Assembly: GCA_028455995.1 (NCBI GenBank)
Contig: JABELC010000006.1
Location: 2,356,001-2,420,000, forward strand
Direction: 5' to 3'
DNA length: 64,000 bases
Origin: Scleromitrula shiraiana
Lineage: Eukaryota; Ascomycota; Leotiomycetes; Helotiales; Sclerotiniaceae
The stretch's first letter is position 1; each line of letters opens with the position of its first letter. This document shows positions 1 to 12,586 of this stretch, piece by piece. The notes beneath the pieces are model-generated. The model did no database searches, had not been told where the DNA came from, and worked only from the letters and a program-made list of their open reading frames with translations. Position numbers and translations under genes: made by a program.

Positions 1-1327
1 TTGAAGATTAGCAGCTACACTACTTTCCTTTTGTTGTGATACTTTTCCTTCCAATGCCCAATGTGCCGTTTCAGCATCCAAGGTTTTTCGAATGCATCTA
101 AGACGTCTTTCGAGTTCAGTATAATTGAATTTTCCCTCCATACTATTCGTACCACATTCAAAAGGCATTCGAGTAAACGTTTCACCATCAGTGACTTCTT
201 TCTTAGCTTTTTCTATAGCCAAGAGATATGAATCGTAGTACCACAAAAACCGTCGCTTACACATATCTTTAAATGGTTCAAATGATATTGAGGCTTCGTC
301 AAAATTTGATTCCTGGTCTGGATCATTATCTTCGTTTTCACTGCCTGTTGGTATGGAAAATGATGGGGCCGCTCCGCCTAGTGATATTTGTAAATATTCC
401 TCCAAACGTTGGATGACAGAGATTCGTAAAGTTTCGTGTCGGATCTGCAAAACTTATTAGAATGATTAGGAACGTACTAGAAATGCGATTCATACCTTTG
501 CAACATAATCCTTTTGATATTTCTTGTCTGCCTCATCATTGGCAGTTTCAAAACCAGGCTCATTCTCATATGGATTTGATGACATCAAACTTTGAATAGA
601 GATCAAAATTGATTCAAGACCTTGTGCAGATGACCATTCTTCTCCACGTTCTCCTCTCCATGTACTATTATATCATTAGCACTAATTTTGTAACGAATCT
701 TCAGTTATTAGTTACCCTAGGATAGATCTAGATGCTAGTTAGCTACAAGTAAAGAAGGTAGATATAAGACGCAAAAGGAAAGGAGTATCATACAAGCAGA
801 CTTTGCCTTGAGAGTATATATTTGGATTGAAACGACATCTTCCTCCATTTGTAGTAGTTGCTATAACACTTGGTGCTTTTGCTGGGTATTCTTTAGACTT
901 TCATTAGCCAACAATTTGCCAATTATAACACTTCCAACTAATCCTACCTCTTGGAAATTTAATGGCGAACTAATTTCCAATTAGTATATGAATATAGAAT
1001 TTTGTGATTTGAATTTACCTCAAAGAAACCAAATTCGTAAGGAGTATCTGGTGGGCCAACGATAATTGCTTTTACGCTCCTAACATCGATATCTCTACAG
1101 GCGACTGCAAGAGCTATAAGGTGGAAAAGAAAGTATTAGTAAAAATTTATAGCACAGAATTGTATTTGGATTGAAGATAAATATATAATAACTTACATAA
1201 ATCTGTACCTCTCTGAAGATCTGCCAGCTCCTAATGATTAAATTGTCAGCCTTGCGGGCTTCGATGGCATGGATATAACTTTTGGATATATTACCTTCGC
1301 AATACGAATAACTGAATGATTCGACAT
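1..1327 (-). CDS. UBE2Z-like ubiquitin-conjugating enzyme E2 (5' part; 3' end outside window)
   Basis: E2 enzyme that would carry activated ubiquitin on a cysteine and pass it to substrates. The chosen start is the ATG at 1327-1325, followed by at least five exons separated by short introns. The core motifs appear in order on the minus strand: KAIIVGPPDTPYEFGFF near 1030-1085, RFNPNIYSQGKVCL near 793-840 with the active Cys codon at 796-798, and SILISIQSLMSSNPYENEP near 560-625. RFNPN in place of the usual HPN, and the long IQSLM..NPY..EPGFE stretch, are typical of the UBE2Z (USE1) class rather than small yeast Ubc proteins. The exon at the left edge is still open at base 1 and is acidic and helical (ENEDNDPDQES), so the C-terminus is missing. 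In humans UBE2Z is loaded by UBA6; whether that applies to fungal relatives is unknown to me. Family call is firm; small exon edges are approximate. Confidence 0.85.
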
Positions 1328-1982
1328 AGCTTTAAATAGAAAGCTTGGTGATTACACCCTTGATCAACTTACCAGATGGAAAATTAATACTTCGTACAGT
1401 AACCAGAAATTGTTGTAATAATAAGTAGAAAAGTAAAAGGTAAGTTGTTGAATATGTAGATGTTATTGAGTTCTAGAGATTTGGTATGAGTGTGGTGAGT
1501 GGGGTTTCTAATTGCTGAAGGGGGTTGAAGAAGGGCAGAAGACGATTGATGTAAGAGCGGTGAATCTGGGCAGAATATCCTTTTCACGTGCCTTTTATGG
1601 TTTAATTCTGAATAAAATCATCTTTAGTGAGGGGGGGAAGAGGAAGGCGGGAGAGGGAGGGGGGTCGTACAGAAAGCCATTTGATGAGGCTGAAACTTTT
1701 GGAACTCTCTCTGTGCATAGAACTCCAAGGCTTACAATTTTATTGCATAATTCTAGTATTAATAAATCTTATCAAATACTTTCAAAGATTCATTCACCAT
1801 AATATTGGTAATATAAAGATGAATTTGTGAAAAAAAAAAGAGAGGAAAGAGAGGAAAGAGACCTTGGAAAACAGACAGTTTTCAATGGTTCTAGGAAAAG
1901 AATTGCTAGGTAAGGCTGTGGAATATAAATTTTATAATAATGTCTTTTATAACTACTAATAATGTCTTTTACAACTACCGAC

Positions 1983-2043
1983 ATGTACTATGTATATACT
2001 ATGTATATACTATGTATATACTATGTATGTACTATGTATGTAT
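1983..2043. repeat. 12-bp tandem repeat (TACTATGTATAT and variants)
   Basis: Four to five near-identical copies of a 12-bp unit. The last copies carry a TATG for TATA change. It reads as a simple AT-rich minisatellite in the spacer. Confidence 0.8.
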
Positions 2044-2232
2044 GATTGAGCTATGATGGTAACTTTCTGTGTTAGAGGTTAGAACTTACAAATATATAGT
2101 GGTGGTGAATATATTATATTACCCAAGTTAATAGAATAATAAGACGATGGACTCCCTCCAGATGATTACTATATATAGAGTAATTAATAACTGAAAAACT
2201 CATGCCGGTATATATAAGATCTCATCATCTCA

Positions 2233-2389
2233 TATATTCCTTATATTCCTTATATTCCTTATATTCCTTATATTCCTTATATTCCTTATATTCCTTATAT
2301 TCCTTATATTCCTTATATTCCTTATATTCCTTATATTCCTTATATTCCTTATATTCCTTATATTCCTTATATTCCTTATATTCCTTATA
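2233..2389. repeat. 9-bp minisatellite (TTATATTCC), about 17 copies
   Basis: A perfect array of the 9-bp unit TTATATTCC, about 157 bp long. Because 9 is divisible by 3, every frame without a stop gives an apparent open frame of three-residue repeats (SLY on plus, NIR on minus). These are artefacts of the repeat and not proteins. Perfect copies imply recent expansion. Confidence 0.95.
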
Positions 2390-2739
2390 ATTAACTCTAT
2401 AATCCTTTCTTCCAACCTTCTAATAATAATAAGTTCCCATACTCCTTCCCCCTCACCCCTTCCCCACAAAGGGGGTCTCTCATATGAAGAATGTCAAATT
2501 TAAATGATTTTGAGAACTTTGGAATGTCTCTCTCTATTCCGTATCTCTCTCCAGTCTCCTAGTCTCTTAGTCTCTTATTCTCTGATAAATAATTTACCTT
2601 ATATGTAAGGCTAATGATAACTTCAGGCCTAGTTTAAAATACCAAGAAATTGCCTAGATGGTTTGAATTCACCACACTACTCAAGTACTACTACTACCTA
2701 CTACTCTGTACTGTACCTACTGCCTCCTCTACTTTTATT

Positions 2740-2848
2740 ATTATTTATTACTAGTATATTATTATTATTATTATTATATTATTATTATTATTAAATTATT
2801 ATTATATTATGTTATTATTATATTATTATTATTATATTATTATTATTA

Positions 2849-2892
<44 letters not shown>

Positions 2893-3000
2893 TATTATTA
2901 TTATATTATTATTATTATTATTACTATATTATTATTATTACTATATTATTATTACTAGTGTTATTATATTATTATTATTATTATATTATTATTATTAGAA
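2740..3000. repeat. (TTA)n microsatellite, long and interrupted
   Basis: About 250 bp dominated by ATT/TTA triplets with scattered A, C and G interruptions. Smaller simple tracts follow within 900 bp: CTTT at about 3198-3230 and CT at about 3566-3606. All lie upstream of the LIM-RhoGAP gene. Confidence 0.9.
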
Positions 3001-4227
3001 CTATTATTTAGTTTTACATTTACCGTACTTACACTATTTATTATTACTAGTACTATTATAATTATTCTCAAACTTCAAATCAATCCATTCATCCTACCTA
3101 CAATCTTCTCATCGTCGTCGTCCCCGTCGTCGTTGTTTTTGAAAACATACAAAACGAATTTAAATCAAATCAAAAGTTCCAAATTTATATCTTCACTTTC
3201 TTTCTTTCTTTCTTTCTTTCTTCCTTTCATTCTTTCTTTTTTGGCTCAAGAATTCCTCACGTTCATTAAGGTCTTAGCAACTTTCCCACCTTCTACCACA
3301 GAATACATAACTTTACATAACTTTGAATACTTACACCCAAAACTCATACACATAAAGCAACATCACTTATTATAATAATTCAAAAAGAAAATTTCAAAAT
3401 TCTACCCAATTCCTTCTCAAAGGACTTCATATTTCATTTACAAACTCTACTTCGAGTATTGAATCTGGTGAATCCATTCAGTACCTCTCTTTTTCAAATT
3501 CCTTGCGATATTCCTCGTCTCCATCTATCTATCTCCCACCCCCCTCTTCTCACGTACAGAAGTAGCTCTCTCTCTGTCTCTCTGTCTCTCTCTCTCTCTC
3601 TCTCTATCTCCACACTGCCGTCGACTTTTCTCAACACGTATTCCACTTGTTCCCCAACTTCTCCAGTGAATAACTCATCCATACGAAGTTCAATTACTTA
3701 TTCGGTACTTTATCCATCAAACGAGCCGGACTCAACCATATTCGAAATTCTAGAATTCCTTACTCTTTCATTAATTGATATACACGACAATAACAATCTC
3801 ATATACAATAAGGGAGAAGGAAAAGAATACAAACCAGAAGACATTTATTACAATAAGAAGTTTATAAGTTACAATTTTTTGTTCTTCTCGTTCAATCATT
3901 GTTGTTTCAGGTTCTGCAGCCTGAATGTTCCTTGAACTTTGAATCGCCAACACATAAATCGCACATGCGGAGGTCATTTGAGTGGAACCCTTGCGACTCG
4001 ACAAAGTCGAAACCTCAAGCAATTTCAAAAGACGACACTGGACCGAATCAAGTTGTATGGACAAACGTGAATCAATATTATAACTTATTTCAATTTCAAC
4101 CCTTCACGCTGGCGACCGCGACTCGACGTGCTCGGTTCAAGCATCACCTCATACAAATTACAACACCATAATAGGGGGTTTCACAAGATCTGGAGATAGT
4201 GGATAACAGCCGTTGATCATCAAAATA

Positions 4228-7200
4228 ATGGGTCCCCAATCAGAGGGAGGCCCCTATGCTGAAGGCGAAAATCATGGTCCTTCAACACAATTTGAGGATG
4301 GAGGAAAATATCATCCAGATAGGGATATCGCGATGCAAGATCAACGTCTGCCAAGGCCGAACGGCGCATTTGCTTCAGACGACAGGATGCCATCTCCAGT
4401 GGGAAGTGCAAATGGTAGAGACAGGGAAGGACCGAGAGATGTGAATCGAAAACCGAGTGGCGAGCATACACGATCGAGGACACGAACTGGTAGAACAGGA
4501 AGTGGAACTTTGAGACTTTGCAAGAAGTGCGGTGAACCACTAACAGGTCAATTCGTACGGGCGTTGGGTGGCACATTCCATCTGGATTGCTTCAGATGTA
4601 GGGTATGTTTTTGATCCGCGTTATAATTTAATGTTCTCATCATGCAATTTCTAATATCAATCTTGTATAGGATTGTGGTCAAATAGTCGCGTCGAAATTC
4701 TTTCCGGTAGACGAGGAAGAGGGGGAAGGACAATACCCCCTTTGTGAAACCGATTACTTTCGACGGTTAGATTTAATATGCCATCAATGTAATGGCGCAC
4801 TTCGAGGGTCATATATAACGGCTTTGGAACGAAAATATCATATTGATCATTTTACTTGTTCGGTATGCCCTACGGTCTTTGGCGCACAGGATAGTTATTA
4901 CGAACACGATGGGCAAGTATATTGTCATTACCATTATTCAACACAATTTGCACAGCGGTGTAACGGTTGCCAAACTGCAATTCTGAAGCAATTTGTTGAG
5001 ATATTTCGCAATGGTCAAAATCAACACTGGCATCCCGAATGTTACATGATCCACAAATTCTGGAATGTTAGATTGGCTTCACCACAGGATGTTCAAGAAA
5101 TTCAACCACAGTTGGAGGATGCTACAAATGAAGAGGGTCGTAACGCTGTACGCTTTGAAGAAGAGAGGATGGAAGAGAAAGTTTATCGAATATGGAGCGT
5201 TCTATCAACCTTTGAAGAGTCCTCTGCTGCATGCATCTCTGATATGTTGTTACATGTTAGCAATGGCGCATATATGGATGGTGTTATGGTTGCAAAGAAA
5301 TTTATATGGCATGTTGATATCCTATTCTGTTCCGCAGATAAGTTAGATGCTTTGATGACAAAACAGGGTTCGAAAGGTGAGTCTTCTTAATCATACTGTG
5401 AGTAAGTTGTTTCTAATAGTTGTAGGATTGTCATATTCACGAGAAGCCAAACTACTTTGCAAAAAGATTGTAGCATTCTTTTCTCTATTATCGAAAACTC
5501 AAGAAACAGGGGTACGAAAACTTGGTGTTACACAAGAACTTCTTGCACTTGTCACAGGGTTGGCGCATTATTTAAAGCTGTTGATTCGAATTTGTCTACA
5601 AGGAGCTCTGAAGGTAGAGAGGGAACAAAAAGATCCCGAAGGTCTCCATCAATTCTTGGACGACTTAGGTGACATGGACTCTGTTAAAAACGATAACAGG
5701 TCGTTAGAAGCTACCACCGGGACTCCTGGACTTGCAGCAGCTAATTCGGATTCATGCATTGCATGTAAAAAACCCATCGAAGATGAATGCACTCGTTCCG
5801 AAGAAAGAAGATGGCATTTGTCATGTCTGAAGTGTAGTAAATGCGAAAGAGAGCTAGGGCAGAATCTCGAAGATGTGAGATATAATGATGTGGAGCAACG
5901 TATCTACTGTAACAATTGTGAGGGGCAGACTTCCAGTGTGGCTACTGGATACGAGCGAGTGACAAGGTTACAGCAATACGTGTTCCTCTTACGGGTTGCT
6001 CTAGCTCGATTACTCGAAATACTACGCACTACCGGTACCCTTCCACATACTTCAGATGATCCTAATCTGAACGGTTACAACTCCAGCGAAGGTCACAAAA
6101 TATCTGGAAATGCGGATCCTCCGTTATTAAGGTCGGATACACGATCAAAATCATATGGTGGTCCAGTTGACGAAAATCCTCGTGAATCATCATATGAAAA
6201 TACATTAAATGATGTAAGGCGACTACGAAGCACTCGAATGGACAAGCATTTGTCGTCGACCATTAAAAAGGCGAGAACGTCGCGGATAATGGATGGACCT
6301 AAAGGTAAGAGCGTCAGACCAGGTTCTGCAGGTGCTGATGGTTCAGACTCAAGGAACGATGAATTCCAAATAGTGGAGGACCGTGATGGGGATGGCCAGT
6401 CGAGGACTGAATTGATGTTTGGCCATCAAGATGCCCTCACATTGGATGATATTCCTAGGATAGTTGCTGCTGAGCAAGCCAAAGAACAAAGACCAAATGC
6501 ATACAAGCATGCTCGACATGAACTTTTCCGAACATCTATTACCGAACCCAAACTTCTTAATGGTCATCAGCGAAATTTCTCTGCTGGTAATGAGCTTGAC
6601 CAAGTGATGCAGCAGCCAAGGCGAGAAGGAAAGAAATACTTCTCGGAGCTTTCTGCCTTGGAATACTTCATCGTGCGCCACGTAGCAGTTATCGCTATGC
6701 AACCCATGCTAGAAGGCCACTTTACTATGGAGGAACTTCTCAACTTAATCGAGACAAGAAAACCAACCTTCTGGAATAAAATGGGTAAAGCGTTCAAGAA
6801 CGAGGGGAACAAAAAGGGCGTTAAGAAGAAGGGTGTATTTGGTGTACCGCTTGAAGTCATTATCGAAAGGGATGGTGCGGAATCAACAGATGGTGTTGGC
6901 CCTGGTGCTCTAAAAATTCCAGCTCTTGTGGATGATGCAATTGCTGCTATGAGAAAGATGGATCTTTCTGTAGAGGGTGTTTTCAGAAAGAATGGAAACA
7001 TCAGGAAATTGAACGAGACATTACTGAAGATCGATTCTAATGGATGCGACTCTGTTGATCTTAGTCAACAGAATGTCGTTCAAGTTGCCGCACTACTCAA
7101 GAGATATCTCCGAGATCTTCCAGATCCCTTACTAACCTTCAAGCTACATAAGCTATTTATTGCTTCACAAAAGATAGCCGATGAGGATAGAAGACGTCGT

Positions 7201-8079
7201 GTGTTACATCTCACCTGCTGTCTACTTCCAAAAGCACATAGGGATTGTCTCGAGATTCTTTGCTCCTTCTTTAATTGGGTTGCATCATTTCACCAAGTCG
7301 ATGAAGAATCTGGTTCCAAGATGGACACTCACAATCTCGCTACCGTTATCTCACCTAATATCTTATACACCAATGCCAAATCTCCTGTTGATGACAACTT
7401 CCTTGCAATCGAGGTCGTTCACACACTCATCGAGTGCAATGAACAAATGTGTGAAGTAAGTCTTCCATTTCCATTTCATATCATATCATAAAACATAGAA
7501 TATTCTAACAACACACCCACCTGATAGGTACCCGAAGACCTCCAATCCATCCTCAACGACCCCATCCTCTTCAACAACACCAGCGAAATAACCACCAAAG
7601 AAATCCTCAAACGCTACGGCGACCTCAGCGCCGCAAACGGCGGCGCAAGACACGTTGTTGAAACTACGGAAGCGTCAGCTCAGAGCCATCGCGATGGCGC
7701 GGGGAAACCCCTTGCGCCCGTCGTTACGAGAGTAGATGTTGATCCTAGTCATGCCGCGCAGTGGCAGAAGGAAAGTAGTGTGAGACATGTACAGGATCCT
7801 AACGTTACGGCGCCAATGCCGGTGGTGGCGGGTCCTTCGAATCAGAATACGCCGCCGCAGCAGTGGGGGCAGGGGCAGAGTGGAAGTGGTGGACAAGCGC
7901 AAGGACAGGATCTAGAACATCCCGGTGCGTATAGGGAGGCGCAGAATAGGACACCGGATGGACATGATAGGGATAGGGGGAGGGATAGAGATGGGGAGAG
8001 GGAGATGAGGGAATATAGAAATTCGGGGTGGGGGAGACCGCCGCAAAATGGATCGGTGGGGGTTACGGGGGCGGGGTAA
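4228..8079 (+). CDS. LIM-domain Rho GTPase-activating protein (Rga1 type)
   Basis: Predicted GAP for Rho-family GTPases (in fungi usually Cdc42 or Rho proteins in polarity and septation). Exons 4228-4602, 4671-5376, 5426-7455 and 7528-8079 give 1220 residues, all with GT..AG edges. Zinc-binding LIM modules start at about residue 95 (CKKCGEPL, then FHLDCFRC across intron 1), with a second (CHQCNGAL..HFTCSVC), a third beginning at CNGCQTAI, and another at about residue 480 (CIACKKPI..WHLSCLKC). A helical stretch (AFFSLLSKTQETG) sits just after intron 2. The RhoGAP domain lies at about residues 835-1030; it has the arginine finger in GVFRKNGN, the LKRYLRDLPDPLL segment and NLATVISPNIL. The tail is Gln/Gly/Arg rich, with alternating D and R. 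The start was taken as the ATG at 4228, since the preceding in-frame codons contain no ATG. The last exon is more GC-rich than the rest. Confident family call. Confidence 0.95.
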
Positions 8080-9520
8080 TGATTGTTTGATTATTTGGGG
8101 TGTGGTGGGGATGGGGATGGGAAAGTGGAGGGGTTTTTAGGTAGCTTGGGGTTGAAGATAAAAGGGTTTGGAGATATAATTTTCTTTTGTTGTATTCGTT
8201 GGGGTTGGGGTTGTGGTTGATTGTGATTGGGGAGGTTATTGATGATGGTGGTTGATTGACTCAGTCAGGCGGTGTTGATAATTGATTGACAGCAATGCAT
8301 GGACTGTGGGTGATAAGAAATCTGGGATGGATATATCTTGATTAGTAGCGTAGCAAGCTCGCATGTTTGTATGGTATGCATTTGTGAAAGCGAGTGAGCG
8401 AAATGAAATGAAAAATTATGGGGTTGAAAGGGTGAAAAATAGTTTACTTTTTGTCTTTTTTTTTTTTTTTTTTTTTTTTTTCTTCTTCTTTTTCTTTTCT
8501 TTTGGAAAAAGATATGCGGGATGAGAGGGAGAGGGAGAGGGAGAGGGAGAGGGAGAGGGAGAGGGAGAGGGAGAGGGAGAGGGAGAGGGGCTGAGGATAG
8601 GGTTTAAGATGGATGGTATTGGAGTGGGTGTTCAAGGGGGTAAGAGGAGAGGGGAGGAGAGGATTCGGAGATGGTGCCAGGGGGGAGGGAGGGGGGAGGA
8701 AATTAGTTATAGTTGGTTGAGAGTCGATGTCGATGAGAGTTTATAAGTAGGAGGAGAGATTCAAAATCTTAATGATATGATATAATATAATATGAGATGA
8801 TATGATATATATTTTATCGTGTAGTTCCATATAGTACTTTATAGTGTAATGGGCTATGTGCTATGTGCTATGTGCTATGTGACGAATGTGACGAATGTGA
8901 AGTATCGTTTTATTTTTTTTGGAGATTTCTGTGAGAGGCTTGTATGGTCTATCTGATATGGTCTATCTGATATCTATTTGGTCTTTTTTCTTGCTGGATG
9001 ATGTGGAGGGGGTGATTAGTTGGGTCTATAGATATTTGTAGATTATCTTGTTATTTGGTATTTTGTATTTTGTGTATTCTTTAGATCTCTTCTTTTTTTT
9101 TGTCTATATCCATATGGAAATACAAAAAGTAACATAAGGAGCAACATAAGTGGAATCGATAGGTTTGTTTTTCTATGATTTAGTTTGGTTTGGATTAGTT
9201 TTTTATAATTACAAAGTATTTAATTAATTAAAGTACATAATAAATTGCCCTCCCCTTCTATCTAAACATCTAATTAATTATTTTTTCTTTTCTTTTCGTT
9301 TCTATTTTCTTCATTTTCTTCGTCATGTTCTCCCTTGGAGAACGAACCCTTTGTACATATTTAAGTATTAAGTCCTCCACTCCTTATCTCATCATTCATT
9401 TCCAGCCACTCATCCATTCGTCTTGGGAAAACTAAACATATCATATTACAAGAAATACCACATCCACCTACACCAAATCTCAACCACTCAACCAATCCAC
9501 CAGAACCAAATCAACCAAAT
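8080..9520. other. Intergenic, convergent 3' ends
   Basis: Lies between the 3' ends of the LIM-RhoGAP gene (plus) and the Erg26-like gene (minus). It is G-rich just after the stop codon, then holds a T tract (about 8458-8481), a GGGAGA array and AT-rich sequence. I see no gene. Confidence 0.7.
8526..8588. repeat. GGGAGA hexanucleotide array, about 10 copies
   Basis: A perfect purine-strand array of GGGAGA, preceded by a run of about 24 T. Purine/pyrimidine mirror tracts of this type can adopt triplex structure; here it is simply a microsatellite in the 3' spacer. Confidence 0.9.
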
Positions 9521-10810
9521 CTAATTACTTTTCTTCTCTTCCTCCCTCTTCTTCTCCTCCTCCTTTCTCCTCTCCCCCTCAAACCACTTCACCGTCTCCT
9601 TAATCCCCTCCCCTAACTCAACAAGCGGCTCATACCCCAACCTCTGCTTCGCCTTCCCCACATTAAAATATCGTGTTAAACAACTAAACCGCACATGACT
9701 CTTCGTAACCCTTGATGGTTGCCCCATCATCCAATAAACCGTCTCCAGGATGCCGGCAACCACCAGCCCAAAATCCCGTCCAATAACCCACACGTGATCT
9801 GTATCGAGCTCGCTGCCTGCTGCTCGCCATACTGCGCGTGTGAAATCCCAGAAGGGGACGGGTGTGCAGTTTGTTATTATGAATGTCTCTCCATCGACAC
9901 GCTCATGGGATAGAGGGATGGTCTTAAGCTTAGAGGTTCCGAGGAGTGCGACAGCGGCGAGAAGGTGGCCGTGGGCGACGTTTTTTACATAGGTGAAGTC
10001 GAAGAGGTTGTTGTTTTCGCCGAGTTGGAAGCCAGTTTGAGAGATGTAGTAGGAGATTAACATGCGTGGGATTTGTTGGATGTCGCCGGGCCCGAAGATA
10101 CCCGAGGGACGGATAGAGGCAGTTAGGAGGGTGGGGCAGAGGGGGGAGCGGTTCGCGGCGAGGACGAGGGCTTCGGCTTCGGCCTGGGGAGAGAGGTGAG
10201 TTGTTAGCTGAGGGTTTTGGGGTGGAGAGTAGAGATAGTGAGGTGATATTTTGGAAAGGAATTGAGGTGTTATATACACAGTATATATCTAAACGTTTGG
10301 ATCGAAAGGAAAGGGGGAAACAAATAAAATAAAACATACCTTCGTAGTAGAATAATATTCCTTCTGTCTACTTGGGGGAATAACAGGCCACCTCTCATCT
10401 GCATTAATCAAATCACTAGCATTATCACTAATAATACTCGCACTACTAGTATAAACCAGCGCCTTCACCCCCGACTTCTGACACGCCTCAATAACGCATT
10501 TCGTTCCCTCCACATTAACTTTATAAAACATCTCATTGCTACCTGTCACTGCTGCCGGCGACGCAGTATGAATCACAATATCGGGTTTGATGGATTGAAA
10601 TGTAGGGAGTAAAGACGAAATAGATGTTATATCGCCATCGTAGTATTGGATTGTTGAGTCGGAGTGGCGATTCTGAGTAGTTCGGAGGTCGAGGACGGAT
10701 ATTTGTGCAGTGTAATCGCTGTGGAGGAGGGAGACGATGTGGTGGCCTAGGAAGCCGCAGCCGCCTATTACTAGGACTTTTCCTAGGGGGGTTTTGGATT
10801 CTGCGGTCAT
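9521..10810 (-). CDS. Erg26-like sterol-4-alpha-carboxylate 3-dehydrogenase
   Basis: NAD(P)-dependent short-chain-type dehydrogenase of the 3-beta-HSD family. In ergosterol synthesis Erg26 oxidises and decarboxylates the C4-carboxyl sterol intermediate at the ER. Exons 10810-10340 and 10183-9521 give 377 residues. The N-terminus has the Rossmann motif GGCGFLGHH at about residues 16-24, the acidic end of beta-2 (LDLR), TSSASI before the active site, and the catalytic YxxxK as YYSTTK, split off at the intron. After the intron come IRPSGIFGPGD and FDFTYVKNVAHGHL, both typical of the family, then a hydrophobic segment near GLVVAGILETVYWMM and a charged, Glu/Lys-rich tail. The start ATG at 10810 is the nearest to the Rossmann fold. 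Other fungal 3-beta-HSD family members exist outside sterol synthesis, so the exact substrate is inferred. Confidence 0.85.
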
Positions 10811-11341
10811 TTTTGGGGAGGATTGAGGTGGGTGGGTTGTCAATTGGGGAGATTTCAAGGTTGAGGTTGAAGGTTAGGGAGAGAGGAAATCTGCAGAAAT
10901 TAAGACGTATTGGTTCGGATCGGATAATTGTTTTGCCGAGTTCATATCTTCTCCCTCTCCACTTCCCAATTTCAGTGTTCCACACAATATGTTTATAATC
11001 CTGATAGTATGTGATTGATTTGATAACGAAAAGATTGTCTTATTTAGGAGATATGATATTAGCAAGAAGAGTTTCTTGTCATTTTCTTTTTCTACTCCTT
11101 TTCTTTTCGTCTATTTTACAGCTCCATCTGTTCTTGTTGATGCTTATTCGATACTGCATACTTGACTTGAATCAATATCTCTTCGTCAGTAATGTGTGCT
11201 TGCTACTATCAAAATCTATCATCACCAAAGCACAAATTGGTTTATTCACTGCCTTTTAATTGCACTAGAATATGATTTTGAATAGCTTGACATTGAATAT
11301 TTAGATCATTGCATAGTCTACCATCCTCGTTGATATAGTCT
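10811..11341. other. Intergenic
   Basis: Promoter side of the Erg26-like gene and 3' side of the gasdermin-like relic. Short open frames on both strands show no recognisable similarity. Confidence 0.6.
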
Positions 11342-12063
11342 TCAATCATCAGGACCCAAGCCCATTAGTTCCGCGTTCTTCCTGTACGACTTCTGCGATA
11401 TAACTCCCTTCCTTGAGTATCTAATTTCTTGCAACTGATATGCGAACACGAAACTATTTTCATGCCGTGACGTTGATCTTTCGTTTATCAGAGAACTAGT
11501 CCCCATACCCAGACCAACTTGAAGTGATAGTCCACTTGCTGTTGCATCCACCATCGCGGAGATTTCACCGCCACTTGATTTGACTTTTGAAACTAGTATA
11601 TCTGTTCCATTCGCAATCTTGATTGAAGTAATCATCCACAATCTCGCTTGCAAATTATGTCGTTTGAGACGCTGTTGTATGACTTCCTCCTCAAATGCCG
11701 ACTTGATATACGCCGTAGTAGGTGCGAAGCTTTTCGTAACAATTTTCTCCATTTTATAGGTTATCATTTGGTCATTTCCATACTCTGCTTATATTTTGGG
11801 CCCAAAACTAGATCCAAAAATACCTGCCCAAGTTCTAAATCCCGTTCGTTTACCGTGGTGAATTGATTCGGAGCAGGCTGTCGAGGACGTCTCATATAAT
11901 TCGAGATTCTGTAAGAGGGGAGAATTCTTATTGTTGATTGGCATCTCAGGAGTCCTCGGACTATCAATGATCCCCCAATGAATATGGGGCCATCTGGAGG
12001 GGAATCCCGAGTTGGAGCTATGATGTTTTCTGCATACTGCATGTATACTGAGAGTTGGTGCAA
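11342..12063 (-). pseudogene. Relic of a fungal gasdermin-like protein (RCD-1/HET-Q1 type), frameshifted and with an in-frame stop
   Basis: Read on the minus strand, three consecutive pieces join into a roughly 240-residue protein that resembles a widespread fungal family I take to be gasdermin-like (pore formers in heterokaryon incompatibility and cell death). The N-terminal piece contains PPDGPIFIGG. The frame then changes inside a run of five C on the plus strand (11972-11976) to IIDSPRTPEMPIN. A TAA at 11789-11791 interrupts the frame after GSSFGPKI, and the same frame continues through APTTAYIKSAF, LWMITSIKIANG, SSLINERST and SFVFAYQLQEIRYS to a TGA at 11344-11342. The continuation of similar sequence across the shift and the stop is why I call decay rather than two genes; I found no splice sites that remove them. 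No clear start ATG. The gasdermin assignment rests on remembered family pattern plus the protease next door, so it needs a profile search. Confidence 0.5.
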
Positions 12064-12139
12064 TGGCGGTTCGAAAGGTGCTGCTTAAGCTTTGTACATT
12101 CCGATTGTTTAATGACAGTTGATGGAATTTCATTTCCAA

Positions 12140-12586
12140 AGGTGCCGCTTATATACTCAAACCATTGCTCCAACTAATCATATAAAATAGGCACAGGCGG
12201 CATTTCCAGAAATGTTCGTAGCACTGCTTGGTCATGATTCCCCGCACTTCCCTCAGATTTAATTCTTCGATATGAAGCTATTGTGCGTTGTCATTGCTTT
12301 CACGGGAGGCTGCTTGAGCTCATAATCAAACTCGGACCACGACAGACTTGCAGGATCAATTATAAGGTGTGGCGATTATTGCCAAGAGAGTCAGCGAAGG
12401 TCTGTACGACTCCCTACAAGGCTGTGGGTGTTTTTCTTACCTTTTGTGTTAGTTAAATATTATTGTGGAATGTGAGCGGTTCTAAATGATATGAATGGAA
12501 CAGTCAAAAATAAAGTGGTCGTTTCTGTATGAGACTAGACGTACATATGTGGTTATATCACGGTGTCTGAATAGGAGCATTGGTTT
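12140..12586. other. Shared upstream region of the divergent relic pair
   Basis: About 0.45-0.5 kb between the head of the gasdermin-like relic (minus) and the first recognisable exon of the subtilase relic (plus). No gene seen; in the ancestral state it would have been a bidirectional promoter. Confidence 0.5.

Larger units (their letters stand above)
1328..4227. other. Repeat-rich intergenic region between divergent genes
   Basis: About 2.9 kb between the E2 gene (minus) and the LIM-RhoGAP gene (plus), presumably holding both promoters and long 5' UTRs. It contains a 12-bp repeat, a 9-bp minisatellite, a long TTA tract, CTTT and CT tracts (listed separately) and pyrimidine-rich stretches near 3060-3620 of the kind seen in fungal promoters and leaders. 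Open frames here are short, repetitive (for example SLY repeats made by the 9-bp unit) or lack similarity I can recognise, so I call no gene. Confidence 0.7.

Noticed and set aside
2202..2469. Open frames of SLY or NIR triplet repeats on both strands
   Set aside because: Produced by the 9-bp minisatellite; length divisible by three keeps every stop-free frame open.
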